Part shown: piece by piece, positions 1-6,049 of the stretch
How the letters are laid out: every line of letters starts with the position of its first letter
Position numbering within the stretch: the first letter of the stretch is position 1
Made by a program: the position numbers and the translations under genes
Notes under the pieces: model-generated
Database searches by the model: none
What the model was told of the DNA's origin: nothing
Seen by the model: the letters and a program-made list of their open reading frames with translations, nothing else
Assembly (NCBI GenBank): GCA_946481475.1
Contig: CAMLOB010000217.1
Location: 1 to 6,728, forward strand
Source of the DNA: an uncultured Chlorobiota bacterium
Lineage (GTDB): Bacteria > Bacteroidota > Kapaibacteriia > OLB7
DNA length: 6,728 nucleotides
Direction: 5' to 3'

Positions 1-2302
1 GCTGGCTGATGCCGGGATTGACGTAAACATCCCATCCCGTTTGCTCCGCAACCTGCTCGATAATGTCGGAGTAGTCCCGACCGGCTTTTGAGGGGAAGTC
101 GAACGTAAGCATCAACCGCTTGCGATGCACCTCGATGCCGACTTTGCGCAGCCGCGCCTCCGGAGGGAACATCGCCAGCGCCGTCTCCCGCGCCTGATTC
201 TGCTCAACCGGTCCATCTTTGAGCGCCCGTCTGGGGAGCAGACCTCCCTGCTCGAGCATTGCTCCATCCTGTGCCAGTGTCCATACGATGGTGAGCAATC
301 CCTGTGTGCGGGTGACCCCTTCCGGTAAGGACGCGGGCAGCAATCCGGCGGGGTCAATCGGTCTGCCATCCTCCACCAGACGCCGACGAACAGCGAACGG
401 TAGCAACATATCCTGCAATGTCAGTCCTTCGTCAAGCATCTGTTTGAGATTTGCCATCATCCCCTTTTCATCGTCCACCTTTTCATAATGACCAATGACC
501 CATAACAGCGCGTCAGCCGGGTAGTGACGACCTTTGGTATGGAGAACCCGTGCTTCAAACGAATCGATACCAGCTCCGATAACCACTCCCGGACGGGGTT
601 GACCATTGCTGTTACGCAGCACGATCAACTTGCCGACAATGTCGGGATTGGCGAGCATGATTTCCAGTTGACGCCGTTTACGGGCGACCTGTTCCGGCGT
701 GTGTACCTGGAACGTCTGACGGTTGCGCCAGTCGGGAGAAAAATGGATGTCGTCGGTCAGCACTGAGAGAACTTCCCTGTACCGTTCGGTATCGCCCCAC
801 CACATCTGTGCAAGTTCGCGGGCGCTGAAAAAGTTTCCGGCCTGATGTTTGAGGTTCTCCCATAACTCTGCTGGGTCAAGCGGACGCGATTCTTTCCCTT
901 TTGCGATTTGCCCCAGTGCCCAGGGACGTTTGGCAAAGGAGAACGAGAGCCGCTGTCCGATACGCGGAGTCTGCACACGCCTGACCCGCTGGCGCAACGC
1001 TGTTGCCAGACTGTGACGTGCGCCGGGGTCGCCGTGTACCAGCATGATCTCCTCGGCACCCAGTGCTCCGGCGTAATTGACCAGTTCGTTCTCGTCGGCG
1101 TGGGCCGAAAGCGAATAGGTGCCGACCTCACAGCGTACGCGCACCGTGGCTTCATCGATCCTCAGATGAAATTCCTCACCTGCCTCGCGCTTGTGCATCA
1201 TCGTCTGCAGGAAACGTCCGGGTGCCTCTTCGTCCTGGTAGCCGGTGAGGAAGATGGCGTTTCGATCGTCACCGGACCAGTGTTTGGCGTACGTCACTGA
1301 GGCTCCGCCTGTGAGCATCCCGCTGCTGGCAACCACCACCGCAGGTTCCTCGCTGTTGATCACCTGATCGCGCATCGAGGCGTTGGCAACCGGCTTGATC
1401 TTGTCCCGAAAAAACAGGTGATTGTCCCCTGCAACTCTGACCGTGTTCTCCGGCAGCCACTCACGGAAGTCATGGAAGGCGTTGCAGACGCTGCGGACCA
1501 TCCCATCGACGTAGACCGGTACATCGAACTCGTCACGAAAAGCCAGAATGATTTGCAGGACCTCCTGCGCACGACCCAGTGCGAAGGCCGGAATCAGTGT
1601 CTTCCCTCCTCGCTCCGCAACTCGCTTCAACGTCTCGATCATGCGACGCTCTTCCGAGGCCCGCATGGCATGGAGTTTGCCGCCGTATGTGCTTTCCAAT
1701 ACCAGTGCGTCGGCCTTGATACGCGGCGGATCGGCACTGATTACGGCACGGTTGGCTCCCAGCGAGACATCACCCGACATCACCAATGTTCCCTCTTCGC
1801 TTTCGAGAACCAATGTGGCCGCACCGGCGATGTGCCCCGACGGATGATATGTTACCTGAAGCCCATCACCCAGACGTACCGGCCGACGGAACTCAACCGG
1901 CTGGAAGGCTTCCATCAATCGCGATGAGGCAATCTCATCGAAAATGGGAAGTTCTCCTTCGGCCTCCTGCTTGCTCTGCATAATGCGATGGGCGTCGGAC
2001 TGGAGAATCCGCGTGAGTTCTATCGTTGGTCGGGTTGCCAGCACCGGCACATGTGGATATTGTTCAACGACAATTGCCAATGCACCGGTGTGATCTGTGT
2101 GGGCATGGGTCACCAGGATGTAATCCGGTCCCCCTGCCTGTGTGATGAGACCGAGATCGGGAAGCTGATCCGCCTGGATGCCGCGACTGGTTTTCGGAGA
2201 GATACGGATTCCGGCATCGACCAGAATCGTCTTGCCCCCCATGGTGATGAGTGTGCTGCTGGCACCGACCTCGTCTGCTCCCCCCAGAAACGTTAGTTGC
2301 AT
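1..2302 (-). CDS. Beta-CASP metallo-beta-lactamase ribonuclease-like protein with long C-terminal extension (3' end outside window)
   Basis: The frame is open for 767 codons from the ATG at 2302 to the window edge, so the C-terminus is missing. Visible motifs are those of the CPSF/RNase J-like beta-CASP family: VDAG (Asp29), the metal signature HAHTDH (66-71), SGHIAG (His157), SGDV (Asp178), ESTYGG (203-208, motif A), PAFALGRAQE (238-247, motif B), SSGMLTGG (326-333), SAHAD (His401, motif C) and LVHGD (His423). Motif C is histidine, the RNA-type form, so a two-zinc RNA endo- or exonuclease is likely. The core ends near residue 460, where stand-alone relatives usually stop. At least 300 residues follow. 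A stretch around 478-545 containing SARELAQMWWG resembles, weakly and from memory, a winged-helix segment of RNase II/R-type proteins. No strong Shine-Dalgarno precedes the ATG. The start is chosen because the protein begins directly with the MBL fold strand MQLTFLGG. The family call is firm; substrate is unknown. Confidence 0.93.
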   Translation of the reverse strand, partial: MQLTFLGGADEVGASSTLITMGGKTILVDAGIRISPKTSRGIQADQLPDLGLITQAGGPDYILVTHAHTDHTGALAIVVEQYPHVPVLATRPTIELTRILQSDAHRIMQSKQEAEGELPIFDEIASSRLMEAFQPVEFRRPVRLGDGLQVTYHPSGHIAGAATLVLESEEGTLVMSGDVSLGANRAVISADPPRIKADALVLESTYGGKLHAMRASEERRMIETLKRVAERGGKTLIPAFALGRAQEVLQIILAFRDEFDVPVYVDGMVRSVCNAFHDFREWLPENTVRVAGDNHLFFRDKIKPVANASMRDQVINSEEPAVVVASSGMLTGGASVTYAKHWSGDDRNAIFLTGYQDEEAPGRFLQTMMHKREAGEEFHLRIDEATVRVRCEVGTYSLSAHADENELVNYAGALGAEEIMLVHGDPGARHSLATALRQRVRRVQTPRIGQRLSFSFAKRPWALGQIAKGKESRPLDPAELWENLKHQAGNFFSARELAQMWWGDTERYREVLSVLTDDIHFSPDWRNRQTFQVHTPEQVARKRRQLEIMLANPDIVGKLIVLRNSNGQPRPGVVIGAGIDSFEARVLHTKGRHYPADALLWVIGHYEKVDDEKGMMANLKQMLDEGLTLQDMLLPFAVRRRLVEDGRPIDPAGLLPASLPEGVTRTQGLLTIVWTLAQDGAMLEQGGLLPRRALKDGPVEQNQARETALAMFPPEARLRKVGIEVHRKRLMLTFDFPSKAGRDYSDIIEQVAEQTGWDVYVNPGISQ

Positions 2303-2326
2303 GATGTAAACTTCTGATTGTGTGGT

Positions 2327-2351
2327 GCCGGAGTACAGGATGCTGTCCGGC
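2327..2351 (-). promoter_or_regulatory. Hairpin in the leader of the beta-CASP gene
   Basis: GCCGG (2327-2331) pairs with CCGGC (2347-2351) and ACAG (2335-2338) with CTGT (2343-2346), around a 4-base loop, with a 3-base bulge at 2332-2334. It lies about 25 bases upstream of the start codon, in a leader that lacks a clear Shine-Dalgarno. It is not followed by a T run, so it is not a standard terminator. A role in mRNA stability or autoregulation by the encoded nuclease is speculation. Confidence 0.35.
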
Positions 2352-2387
2352 GACAACCCCTGAGGTGTTTCACCTTCTCTCCATATT

Positions 2388-2417
2388 CTTATGAAAAAAG
2401 ATACGATTCCACCTCAA
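2388..2417 (-). promoter_or_regulatory. Possible sigma70-like promoter of the beta-CASP gene
   Basis: On the minus strand TTGAGG (2417-2412) is followed after 18 bases by CATAAG (2393-2388), each matching four of six consensus bases, inside an AT-richer stretch of the only sizeable gap between the two left-hand genes. The leader to the ATG at 2302 would be about 80 nt. The match is modest and an independent promoter is an inference. Confidence 0.3.
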
Positions 2418-2443
2418 ATCATGTAGGTAAAAGGAAATGCACT

Positions 2444-2471
2444 GCCCCGACCGGTGGTGTCCGGTCGGGGC
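2444..2471 (-). terminator. Perfect 11-bp hairpin after the ATPase gene, probable terminator
   Basis: GCCCCGACCGG (2444-2454) and CCGGTCGGGGC (2461-2471) are perfect inverted repeats with a 6-base loop. The hairpin starts 10 bases beyond the ATPase stop codon (2484-2482). Downstream on the minus strand the T-rich stretch is interrupted (ATTTCCTTTT), so termination may be imperfect. Position and strength make it the likely end of the small-gene cassette. Confidence 0.65.
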
Positions 2472-2481
2472 TGCTACTTCA

Positions 2482-3480
2482 CTACGCAGCTTTCTTCATC
2501 TTCTCCCGCAACCCTTCCAGCACACGCCCCTTCTCCTCCTGCGTCAGCTCTGCGATCCCTTTCGTCCGGTGGTCGCTCGCCCAGAGGGCGATCTTCTCCG
2601 ATTGCTCACACCACATGTCGTGGTAGATCTCATTTCCCAGCTTCTCGATCTCCAGCGTGATCGAGTTGCCCGCCGGGAGACGACTCACGTTCTCCCCTCC
2701 CTTCTTCCCACCGGATGTCGCCCGGCTTGGCCGAGACTTGGACGATGCCTTCGGCTTCGGCTTCTGCTTCTCCCCATCTCCGGAACGTTCCTCCGGCCCC
2801 TCCCCCTGCAACCACCGATGCAGCGTCGCAGCAAAGCCCGGTCCCGGCTTCTCGATCACCTCGCCGTCGATCTTCCGACACCGCGTCTTCACAACGATCA
2901 TCTGGTGGTCCGGCGTCATGTCCCCGACGATGTCGAACTCGTACTCCGTGTTGTCACGGATAATCGGCGACAGGCCGACTTTTCGGGGGACCGCCTTCCC
3001 CTTCTCCGTCGTCTCGATCACGTATTCCGTCTTGCTTCGCAGCGTCGCGATCAGGTGCAGACGGCTCGACAGCATCTTCTCGATCAGACTCTGCCAGACC
3101 GGCGTCACCTTCAGCCAGGCGGTGAATCCGTTCTGCGTCTTGCTCCGGACCTTCTCTCGGTCGGCCATCTCCAGCGCGCCGTCCTTGCCAGACCAGGCGT
3201 GCGACAGCGAGTCGATCACCAGGACATCGTACCCGCTCTGCTCGGCCGCCTCGATCGCGGCAATGTAGAGGGTCGGGCTGTAGCTCTCCAGTCGGACCGT
3301 GTCGAAACGGAACTCGTCGGCATACTTCGAGGCTGAGCCGTGTTCCGAGTCGATCAGCGCAACACGCTTGCCGAGTGAAGTGGCGATCCGAAGGGCGGTG
3401 TAGGTCTTCCCGCTCCCGGCCGGCCCACTCAGGGCCAGCCGGAGGCGTGCGTCGTGCTTCGTTGCTGTGGTGAAGTTCAT
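2482..3480 (-). CDS. Phage-type RecA-fold ATPase (Sak4-like)
   Basis: This 332-aa protein has a Walker A motif GPAGSGKT (19-26), an acidic strand ALIDSEHGSA (41-50) and Walker B VLVIDSLSHAW (86-96). These are the order and spacing of RecA-like NTPases. The stretch around 145-200, including ATLRSKTEYV and an EYEFDIVGD strand, is typical of phage and plasmid ATP-binding proteins related to Sak4 recombination ATPases, as I recall them. Residues 226-271 form a Lys/Pro/Ser-rich, probably disordered linker, followed by a predicted helical tail (272-332) rich in Glu and Lys. The ATG overlaps the stop of the 65-aa gene upstream (ATGA) and has GGAGG about ten bases before it. Expected role: ATP-dependent handling of single-stranded DNA in recombination or replication. 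The ATPase fold is firm; the Sak4-like assignment is likely but untested. Confidence 0.9.
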   Translation of the reverse strand: MNFTTATKHDARLRLALSGPAGSGKTYTALRIATSLGKRVALIDSEHGSASKYADEFRFDTVRLESYSPTLYIAAIEAAEQSGYDVLVIDSLSHAWSGKDGALEMADREKVRSKTQNGFTAWLKVTPVWQSLIEKMLSSRLHLIATLRSKTEYVIETTEKGKAVPRKVGLSPIIRDNTEYEFDIVGDMTPDHQMIVVKTRCRKIDGEVIEKPGPGFAATLHRWLQGEGPEERSGDGEKQKPKPKASSKSRPSRATSGGKKGGENVSRLPAGNSITLEIEKLGNEIYHDMWCEQSEKIALWASDHRTKGIAELTQEEKGRVLEGLREKMKKAA

Positions 3481-3674
3481 GATGTCGATTCCTCCATCAG
3501 GTGTGTGTGATTTCTGATTGTGTGGCGAAGTTCTTCGATCTCGTCGGCGACGGCGTTCAGCGAGTGCGAGACCGCGAAGAGGCCATCGACGACATTCGGG
3601 CGGTGACCGGGGAGCGATTCGGTCAGGACGTGGTCCAGCACCTTCATCAGCTTCTGCAGAAATTGATCGTCCAT
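3477..3674 (-). CDS. Small helical hypothetical protein (65 aa)
   Basis: I do not recognise a family. The product looks mostly alpha-helical: FLQKLMKVLDHVLTES, then LFAVSHSLNAVADEIEELRHTI, whose heptad-like Leu/Val/Ile spacing suggests a short coiled coil and possible oligomerisation. No Cys, signal peptide or membrane segment is seen. The ATG at 3674 lies three bases after the stop of the upstream DUF6573-like gene. A strong GGAGGAGG sits inside the end of that gene, and the stop codon overlaps the ATPase start (ATGA). This packing argues for a real, translationally coupled gene and for work with the ATPase, though the partnership is an inference. Confidence 0.75.
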   Translation of the reverse strand: MDDQFLQKLMKVLDHVLTESLPGHRPNVVDGLFAVSHSLNAVADEIEELRHTIRNHTHLMEESTS

Positions 3675-3677
3675 TGT

Positions 3678-4052
3678 TCAGTCCTCCTCCGGCTGCATGA
3701 TCGTCAGGACGTGTTCCCCGTCGTCTCCTCCGTGACTGAGAGCCTTCAGCTTGTAGAACTTCTGATAGGTCGTCGTGCGGTCAAGGACGATTCGGTATCG
3801 GATCAGGTCGGTACTCTCGGTGAGAGACCGGATCTCGGCCAGCAGGACGATGAGCAGGTCCCAGAGCCGACCGGTCAGGTCTTGTCCGGACTCCTCCGGA
3901 ATGTCGTTGAGCGCTCCCCAGACCGAGGCGGTGACCGCAACCGGGACTTTGTATCCGGCTTCCTTCGCAAGCGTGCTCACGTCGTAGAGGACGCCGTCGG
4001 CGATTGCCTCCGCCCGGGTATACTTGAAGATGAAATCGTGTTCGGTGTTCAT
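3678..4052 (-). CDS. DUF6573-like protein (124 aa)
   Basis: The N-terminus reads FIFKYTRAEAIADGVLYDVS, followed by AKEAGYKVPVAVTASVW (residues about 29-45), then a GRLWDLLIVL helix, and it ends HGGDDGEHVLTIMQPEED. This order (TRAxAIADGVLxDV, EAGxxxPVAVT, LWD, then GDDGExVxTIxxPxED) is the pattern I recall for DUF6573, a family of unknown function common in plasmids, phages and accessory regions. The full length fits the family. No catalytic motif is evident. The ATG at 4052 is chosen because the family motif begins about ten residues later; there is no clear Shine-Dalgarno before it. It is 33 bases downstream of the zinc-ribbon gene and 3 bases upstream of the 65-aa gene, so it belongs to the same transcription unit. 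Confidence 0.82.
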   Translation of the reverse strand: MNTEHDFIFKYTRAEAIADGVLYDVSTLAKEAGYKVPVAVTASVWGALNDIPEESGQDLTGRLWDLLIVLLAEIRSLTESTDLIRYRIVLDRTTTYQKFYKLKALSHGGDDGEHVLTIMQPEED

Positions 4053-4085
4053 GATGTGTTCAGGTTGATTGGTGAATAGTTCGGA

Positions 4086-4241
4086 TTATTGTTGTTCGCG
4101 TCGTCGTCGTTGTTCGTGCAGTCGTTTCCTGCATGTCGCACCAAGACCCCGCAGACGGCTCCGGTCGGTCCGGAGTCGCCGACCGCATCGGCGGCAGGTC
4201 TCGCGCGAGAGGCCGAAGAGATCAGAAGGTGAGCAGCTCAT
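4086..4241 (-). CDS. Short zinc-ribbon-like protein, DUF6011-like (51 aa)
   Basis: A short frame runs from the ATG at 4241 to a TAA at 4086, filling what otherwise looks like a 170-base gap. The protein contains ETCRRCGRRLRTDRSRLRGL followed by GATCRK: Cys16-x2-Cys19, a GR-L motif, then a G-x-G-x2-Cys with Cys37, and His42. This matches the CxxCGRxL...S...GxGxxC layout I recall for DUF6011-type small zinc-binding proteins. His42 or Cys3 could be the fourth ligand. The tail is very basic (RRRREQQ), which would suit nucleic-acid binding. The start overlaps the last 20 bases of the upstream 84-aa gene, and GGAG lies about seven bases before the ATG. The pattern makes it convincing despite its size; the function is unknown. 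Confidence 0.72.
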   Translation of the reverse strand: MSCSPSDLFGLSRETCRRCGRRLRTDRSRLRGLGATCRKRLHEQRRRREQQ

Positions 4242-4476
4242 CCCCCCGCTCCTTCGGTCTGGCCGGCATCGTCTCGATCAGCACCGTACGAACCGACTGA
4301 CTCCACCGCTGCTGAACGATCGGCGCTGGCGTCACGCCCCAGCGGTAGCGGTAGAGATCGCAGTACGTCCGCCAGAGCTCCCATTCGAGAAGCTCTTCGA
4401 CGTCGGCACGGACGGCCAGCGGGAGAACCCGTCCGGCGGGTTGTTCCGGGATGTGGTGTTGTTGTTCTGTTGACAT
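4222..4476 (-). CDS. Hypothetical protein (84 aa)
   Basis: I recognise no family. The product starts MSTEQQHHIPEQPAG, then has a helical core (ADVEELLEWELWRTYCDLYRY) and a segment RWGVTPAPIVQQRW, ending DELLTF. The helical, aromatic-rich middle suggests a small globular protein. The ATG at 4476 has GAGGAGG about ten bases upstream, just beyond a 9-bp hairpin. The frame is also open further upstream into the preceding gene, so a 211-aa fused product from 4857 cannot be excluded. The separate start is preferred because the upstream gene reads sensibly in another frame to its own stop at 4535, and the intervening residues look non-coding. The stop overlaps the start of the zinc-ribbon gene. Confidence 0.65.
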   Translation of the reverse strand: MSTEQQHHIPEQPAGRVLPLAVRADVEELLEWELWRTYCDLYRYRWGVTPAPIVQQRWSQSVRTVLIETMPARPKERGDELLTF

Positions 4477-4492
4477 GGGAAATCGTCCTCCT

Positions 4493-4518
4493 CGTGGGCC
4501 GAGAATGCCCGGCCCACG
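4493..4518 (-). promoter_or_regulatory. 9-bp inverted repeat upstream of the 84-aa gene
   Basis: CGTGGGCCG (4493-4501) and CGGCCCACG (4510-4518) are perfect inverted repeats around an 8-base loop. On the minus strand the hairpin lies between the stop at 4535 and the GAGGAGG site of the gene starting at 4476. There is no T run, so it is better read as an intergenic mRNA structure that may influence processing or start-site access than as a terminator. Confidence 0.5.
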
Positions 4519-4534
4519 CTGTGTGTATGATGAT

Positions 4535-4857
4535 TCAGGAATTGAGTGAGCGGTAAATATCCTGGAGTACTCCATCGAGCGAGACGGATTGTCCGGTGGT
4601 CTCCCCCACCACGAACCGAAGTCGGTTCGCAGGACGGGGCTTCCGTGCTCTTCGAGCATATCCAGCAACCACGATTCGACAAGCCACCATTCGTATACGT
4701 CCCGGTACTCGTCCTCCTCCTCGTCGTAGAGGTTCGTCACCTCATCCCACCAGATGATTTCCCGTTTCAGGAGCTCATCAACGAGAATAGACTTAAACCA
4801 GATGACACGGGCATCGATCCAGTCGCGGAATTCGCGGTCGTTGCAGAGATTAGTCAT
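4535..4857 (-). pseudogene. Trp-rich hypothetical protein (about 107 aa) with a one-base frameshift
   Basis: From the ATG at 4857 (GGAGGTGG just upstream) the frame gives an acidic, tryptophan-rich protein, with YEWWLVESWLLDMLEEHGSP around 55-73 and RTDFGSWWG at 77-85. After Gly85, in a five-G run (4603-4607 on the plus strand as C5), the zero frame degenerates into a low-quality Pro/Arg/Ser stretch. The minus-one frame instead continues ETTGQSVSLDGVLQDIYRSL to a stop at 4535. The joined pattern WWG-x-TTGQ-x-LDGVxQxI matches small plasmid/phage proteins I recall with WWGRTTSGQAI-LDGVI-like ends, so the intact gene almost certainly crossed this point. One missing G (mutation or sequencing error) explains it; programmed minus-one slippage is less likely. 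Its start overlaps the end of the 87-aa gene by 8 bases. Function unknown. Confidence 0.72.
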
Positions 4858-5113
4858 GATCCACCTCCGGGCGGTTGGGATCATAGAGCGGGATCGAGGA
4901 TTCCGGGAGTCCGGTTCGCTCGGCGATGGCTTGGCGGCACTCCTCTTCCGAGTCGTACCACTCGTCGCGGGGCGAGATGTCCCACACATTGCCGAAGCTC
5001 AGGAGTTTGGCGGTCGTGGGAGAAGAGAAGAGCACAAGACACCGACGAACGCAATTTTGCGGAGTCGGAACGAAGACAAACGCCAACATGGGCGGAATAG
5101 ATCGAGAAGACAT
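4850..5113 (-). CDS. Hypothetical protein (87 aa), first gene of the cassette
   Basis: No family is recognised. The N-terminal half is hydrophobic and Cys/Pro-containing (MLAFVFVPTPQNCVRR, then LVLFSS), without a convincing long membrane helix. The C-terminal half is acidic: EWYDSEEECRQAIAERTGLP, ending in a short Pro/Asp-rich tail. The ATG at 5113 is chosen because CGGAGGT lies about five bases upstream; the next ATG (5092) has no ribosome site. The stop overlaps the start of the Trp-rich gene (ATGACTAA), which supports the C-terminal half as real coding. The N-terminal portion is less certain. It appears to be the first gene of the minus-strand unit. Confidence 0.6.
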   Translation of the reverse strand: MSSRSIPPMLAFVFVPTPQNCVRRCLVLFSSPTTAKLLSFGNVWDISPRDEWYDSEEECRQAIAERTGLPESSIPLYDPNRPEVDHD

Positions 5114-5439
5114 AAAGACCTCCGGTAGATGATGAATGATGAACGAAGGATCCGGACGGAATCCGCCCGAACGCTTCGCTCACCCCCCCGCACTAAACAC
5201 CTCGTCGAGGCGCGGCGGACCGGAGCGCAAGCCCGCCCCGAAGCGATGAGCGGAGCGGCGAAAAGGGAAGGGAATCAGAGGATGGAGAAGGCGTCGGCTG
5301 GAGGGGATGGTAATTCGGGGCGTTCATCTTGGGCTTGCGCGGAAGGGAGCACGCGCCCGATTTTTTTGGTGTGCGGGGGTAGCTGACCAACTCTATCATC
5401 TTGAGCATAAGTACAGAAACAGCTCTAACCGTTATGCAG
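5114..5439. other. Gene-free GC-rich stretch upstream of the cassette
   Basis: No open frame here has convincing protein character or a Shine-Dalgarno. The stretch contains a C7 run (5184-5190), a repeated CGGAGCG-type purine/GC-rich segment (about 5220-5270), and a tandem ATGATGA repeat (about 5132-5145). It must hold the promoter of the minus-strand cassette, but I see no clear -35/-10 pair. It also separates the cassette from the decayed transposase. Confidence 0.5.
5331..5367 (+). terminator. Possible rho-independent terminator, plus strand
   Basis: GGGC-TT-GCG (5331-5339, two-base bulge) can pair with CGCGCCC (5352-5358), and T7 follows at 5361-5367. The T run is convincing, but the bulged stem and long loop are mediocre. 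No plus-strand gene is seen upstream, so it may be a remnant of an older insertion. Confidence 0.3.
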
Positions 5440-5960
5440 AGCAGCTCATGCGCAGGACATTGGCAGTGTGTCAGCATCTGCATACGATCATCGGGATCAG
5501 TGCCGAGGATCGGATAAGCTATCAGACGTAGTTGCGTGGATTCAAAGGGAGGGATATCGCGCGGTTTCTTCGTCAGCTACGGCCCCGGAACAGCAGGAGG
5601 ATTCTGGTGGTGTGGGATCGCCTGGCAGCTCATCGCAGCAAGGAGGTCGGCAAGCTTCTCCTGCAGGTTTCGGCTGGGCGTCTGGATGTGGTATTCTTGC
5701 CGGGCTATGCTCCAGATTTGAATCAAGAGGAGTGAGTCAACAAGTATCTGAAGTGCGACCGCATTCACAATGCGCGTCACGAATGTCGCTGGGACTTGTG
5801 CTATACTCCCGGTAAATCTGTAGCTCGATGATTTCAAGAAAATGGAACTTGCGATCTCATTAGCCGGGAGTATATACGCCTTGCATGGAGTTAGAGTGCT
5901 TACGACGCAAGCCGCAGAAGATTATCGAATACTTCCACGCTGCCGGATGGATTCAATCTT
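5440..5960 (+). pseudogene. Decayed IS630-family transposase (DDE domain remnant)
   Basis: In one frame the sequence reads HTIIGISAEDRISYQT, a TAG (5529-5531), then RDIARFLRQLRPRNSRRILV and VWDRLAAHRSKEV. It goes on with FLPGYAPDLNQEE and a TGA (5736-5738, probably a former Trp codon), then VNKYLKCDRI. This is the order of the IS630/Tc1-mariner-type catalytic domain: the second Asp in VWDxxxAHR and the final acidic residue in YAPDLNxxE. A further piece, LECLRRKPQKIIEYFHAAGW (about 5891-5950), lies in a different frame and resembles the usual IS630 C-terminus. The N-terminal HTH half is absent. Two in-frame stops plus a frameshift make an active enzyme impossible. Boundaries are approximate and no terminal repeats were identified. 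Confidence 0.8.
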
Positions 5961-6049
5961 GTTTGGCGATGAGAGTAGATTTGATTCTGGCCTTCTTTGC
6001 TGTCTGGGTTTTCGGGACCACTTCAAAGGCCCGATTCCGGAAGAGCTAT

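Noticed and set aside
757..1155. A 132-codon minus-strand frame inside the beta-CASP gene, and the plus-strand frames at 908-1300 and 1418-1927
   Set aside because: They lie in other frames of a continuous 767-codon gene with complete catalytic motifs.
2437..3336. A 299-codon open frame on the plus strand opposite the ATPase gene
   Set aside because: Its product is Arg/Leu/Pro-rich without any motif and has no ribosome site. It is the antisense shadow of a GC-biased gene whose own frame has Walker motifs.
3501..4079. A 192-codon plus-strand open frame opposite the DUF6573-like and 65-aa genes
   Set aside because: It covers two well-supported minus-strand genes with recognisable content and good ribosome sites; the plus-strand product shows no family pattern.
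4081..4120. TTGTTG/TCGTCG triplet repeats considered as a microsatellite or CRISPR-like repeat
   Set aside because: They encode the Gln/Arg tail of the 51-aa zinc-ribbon-like protein and have no repeat-spacer order.
4858..4989. N-terminal extension of the Trp-rich gene to an upstream ATG at 4989
   Set aside because: The added residues are Ser/Pro/Arg-rich and overlap the coding part of the 87-aa gene, while a strong GGAGGTGG precedes the ATG at 4857.
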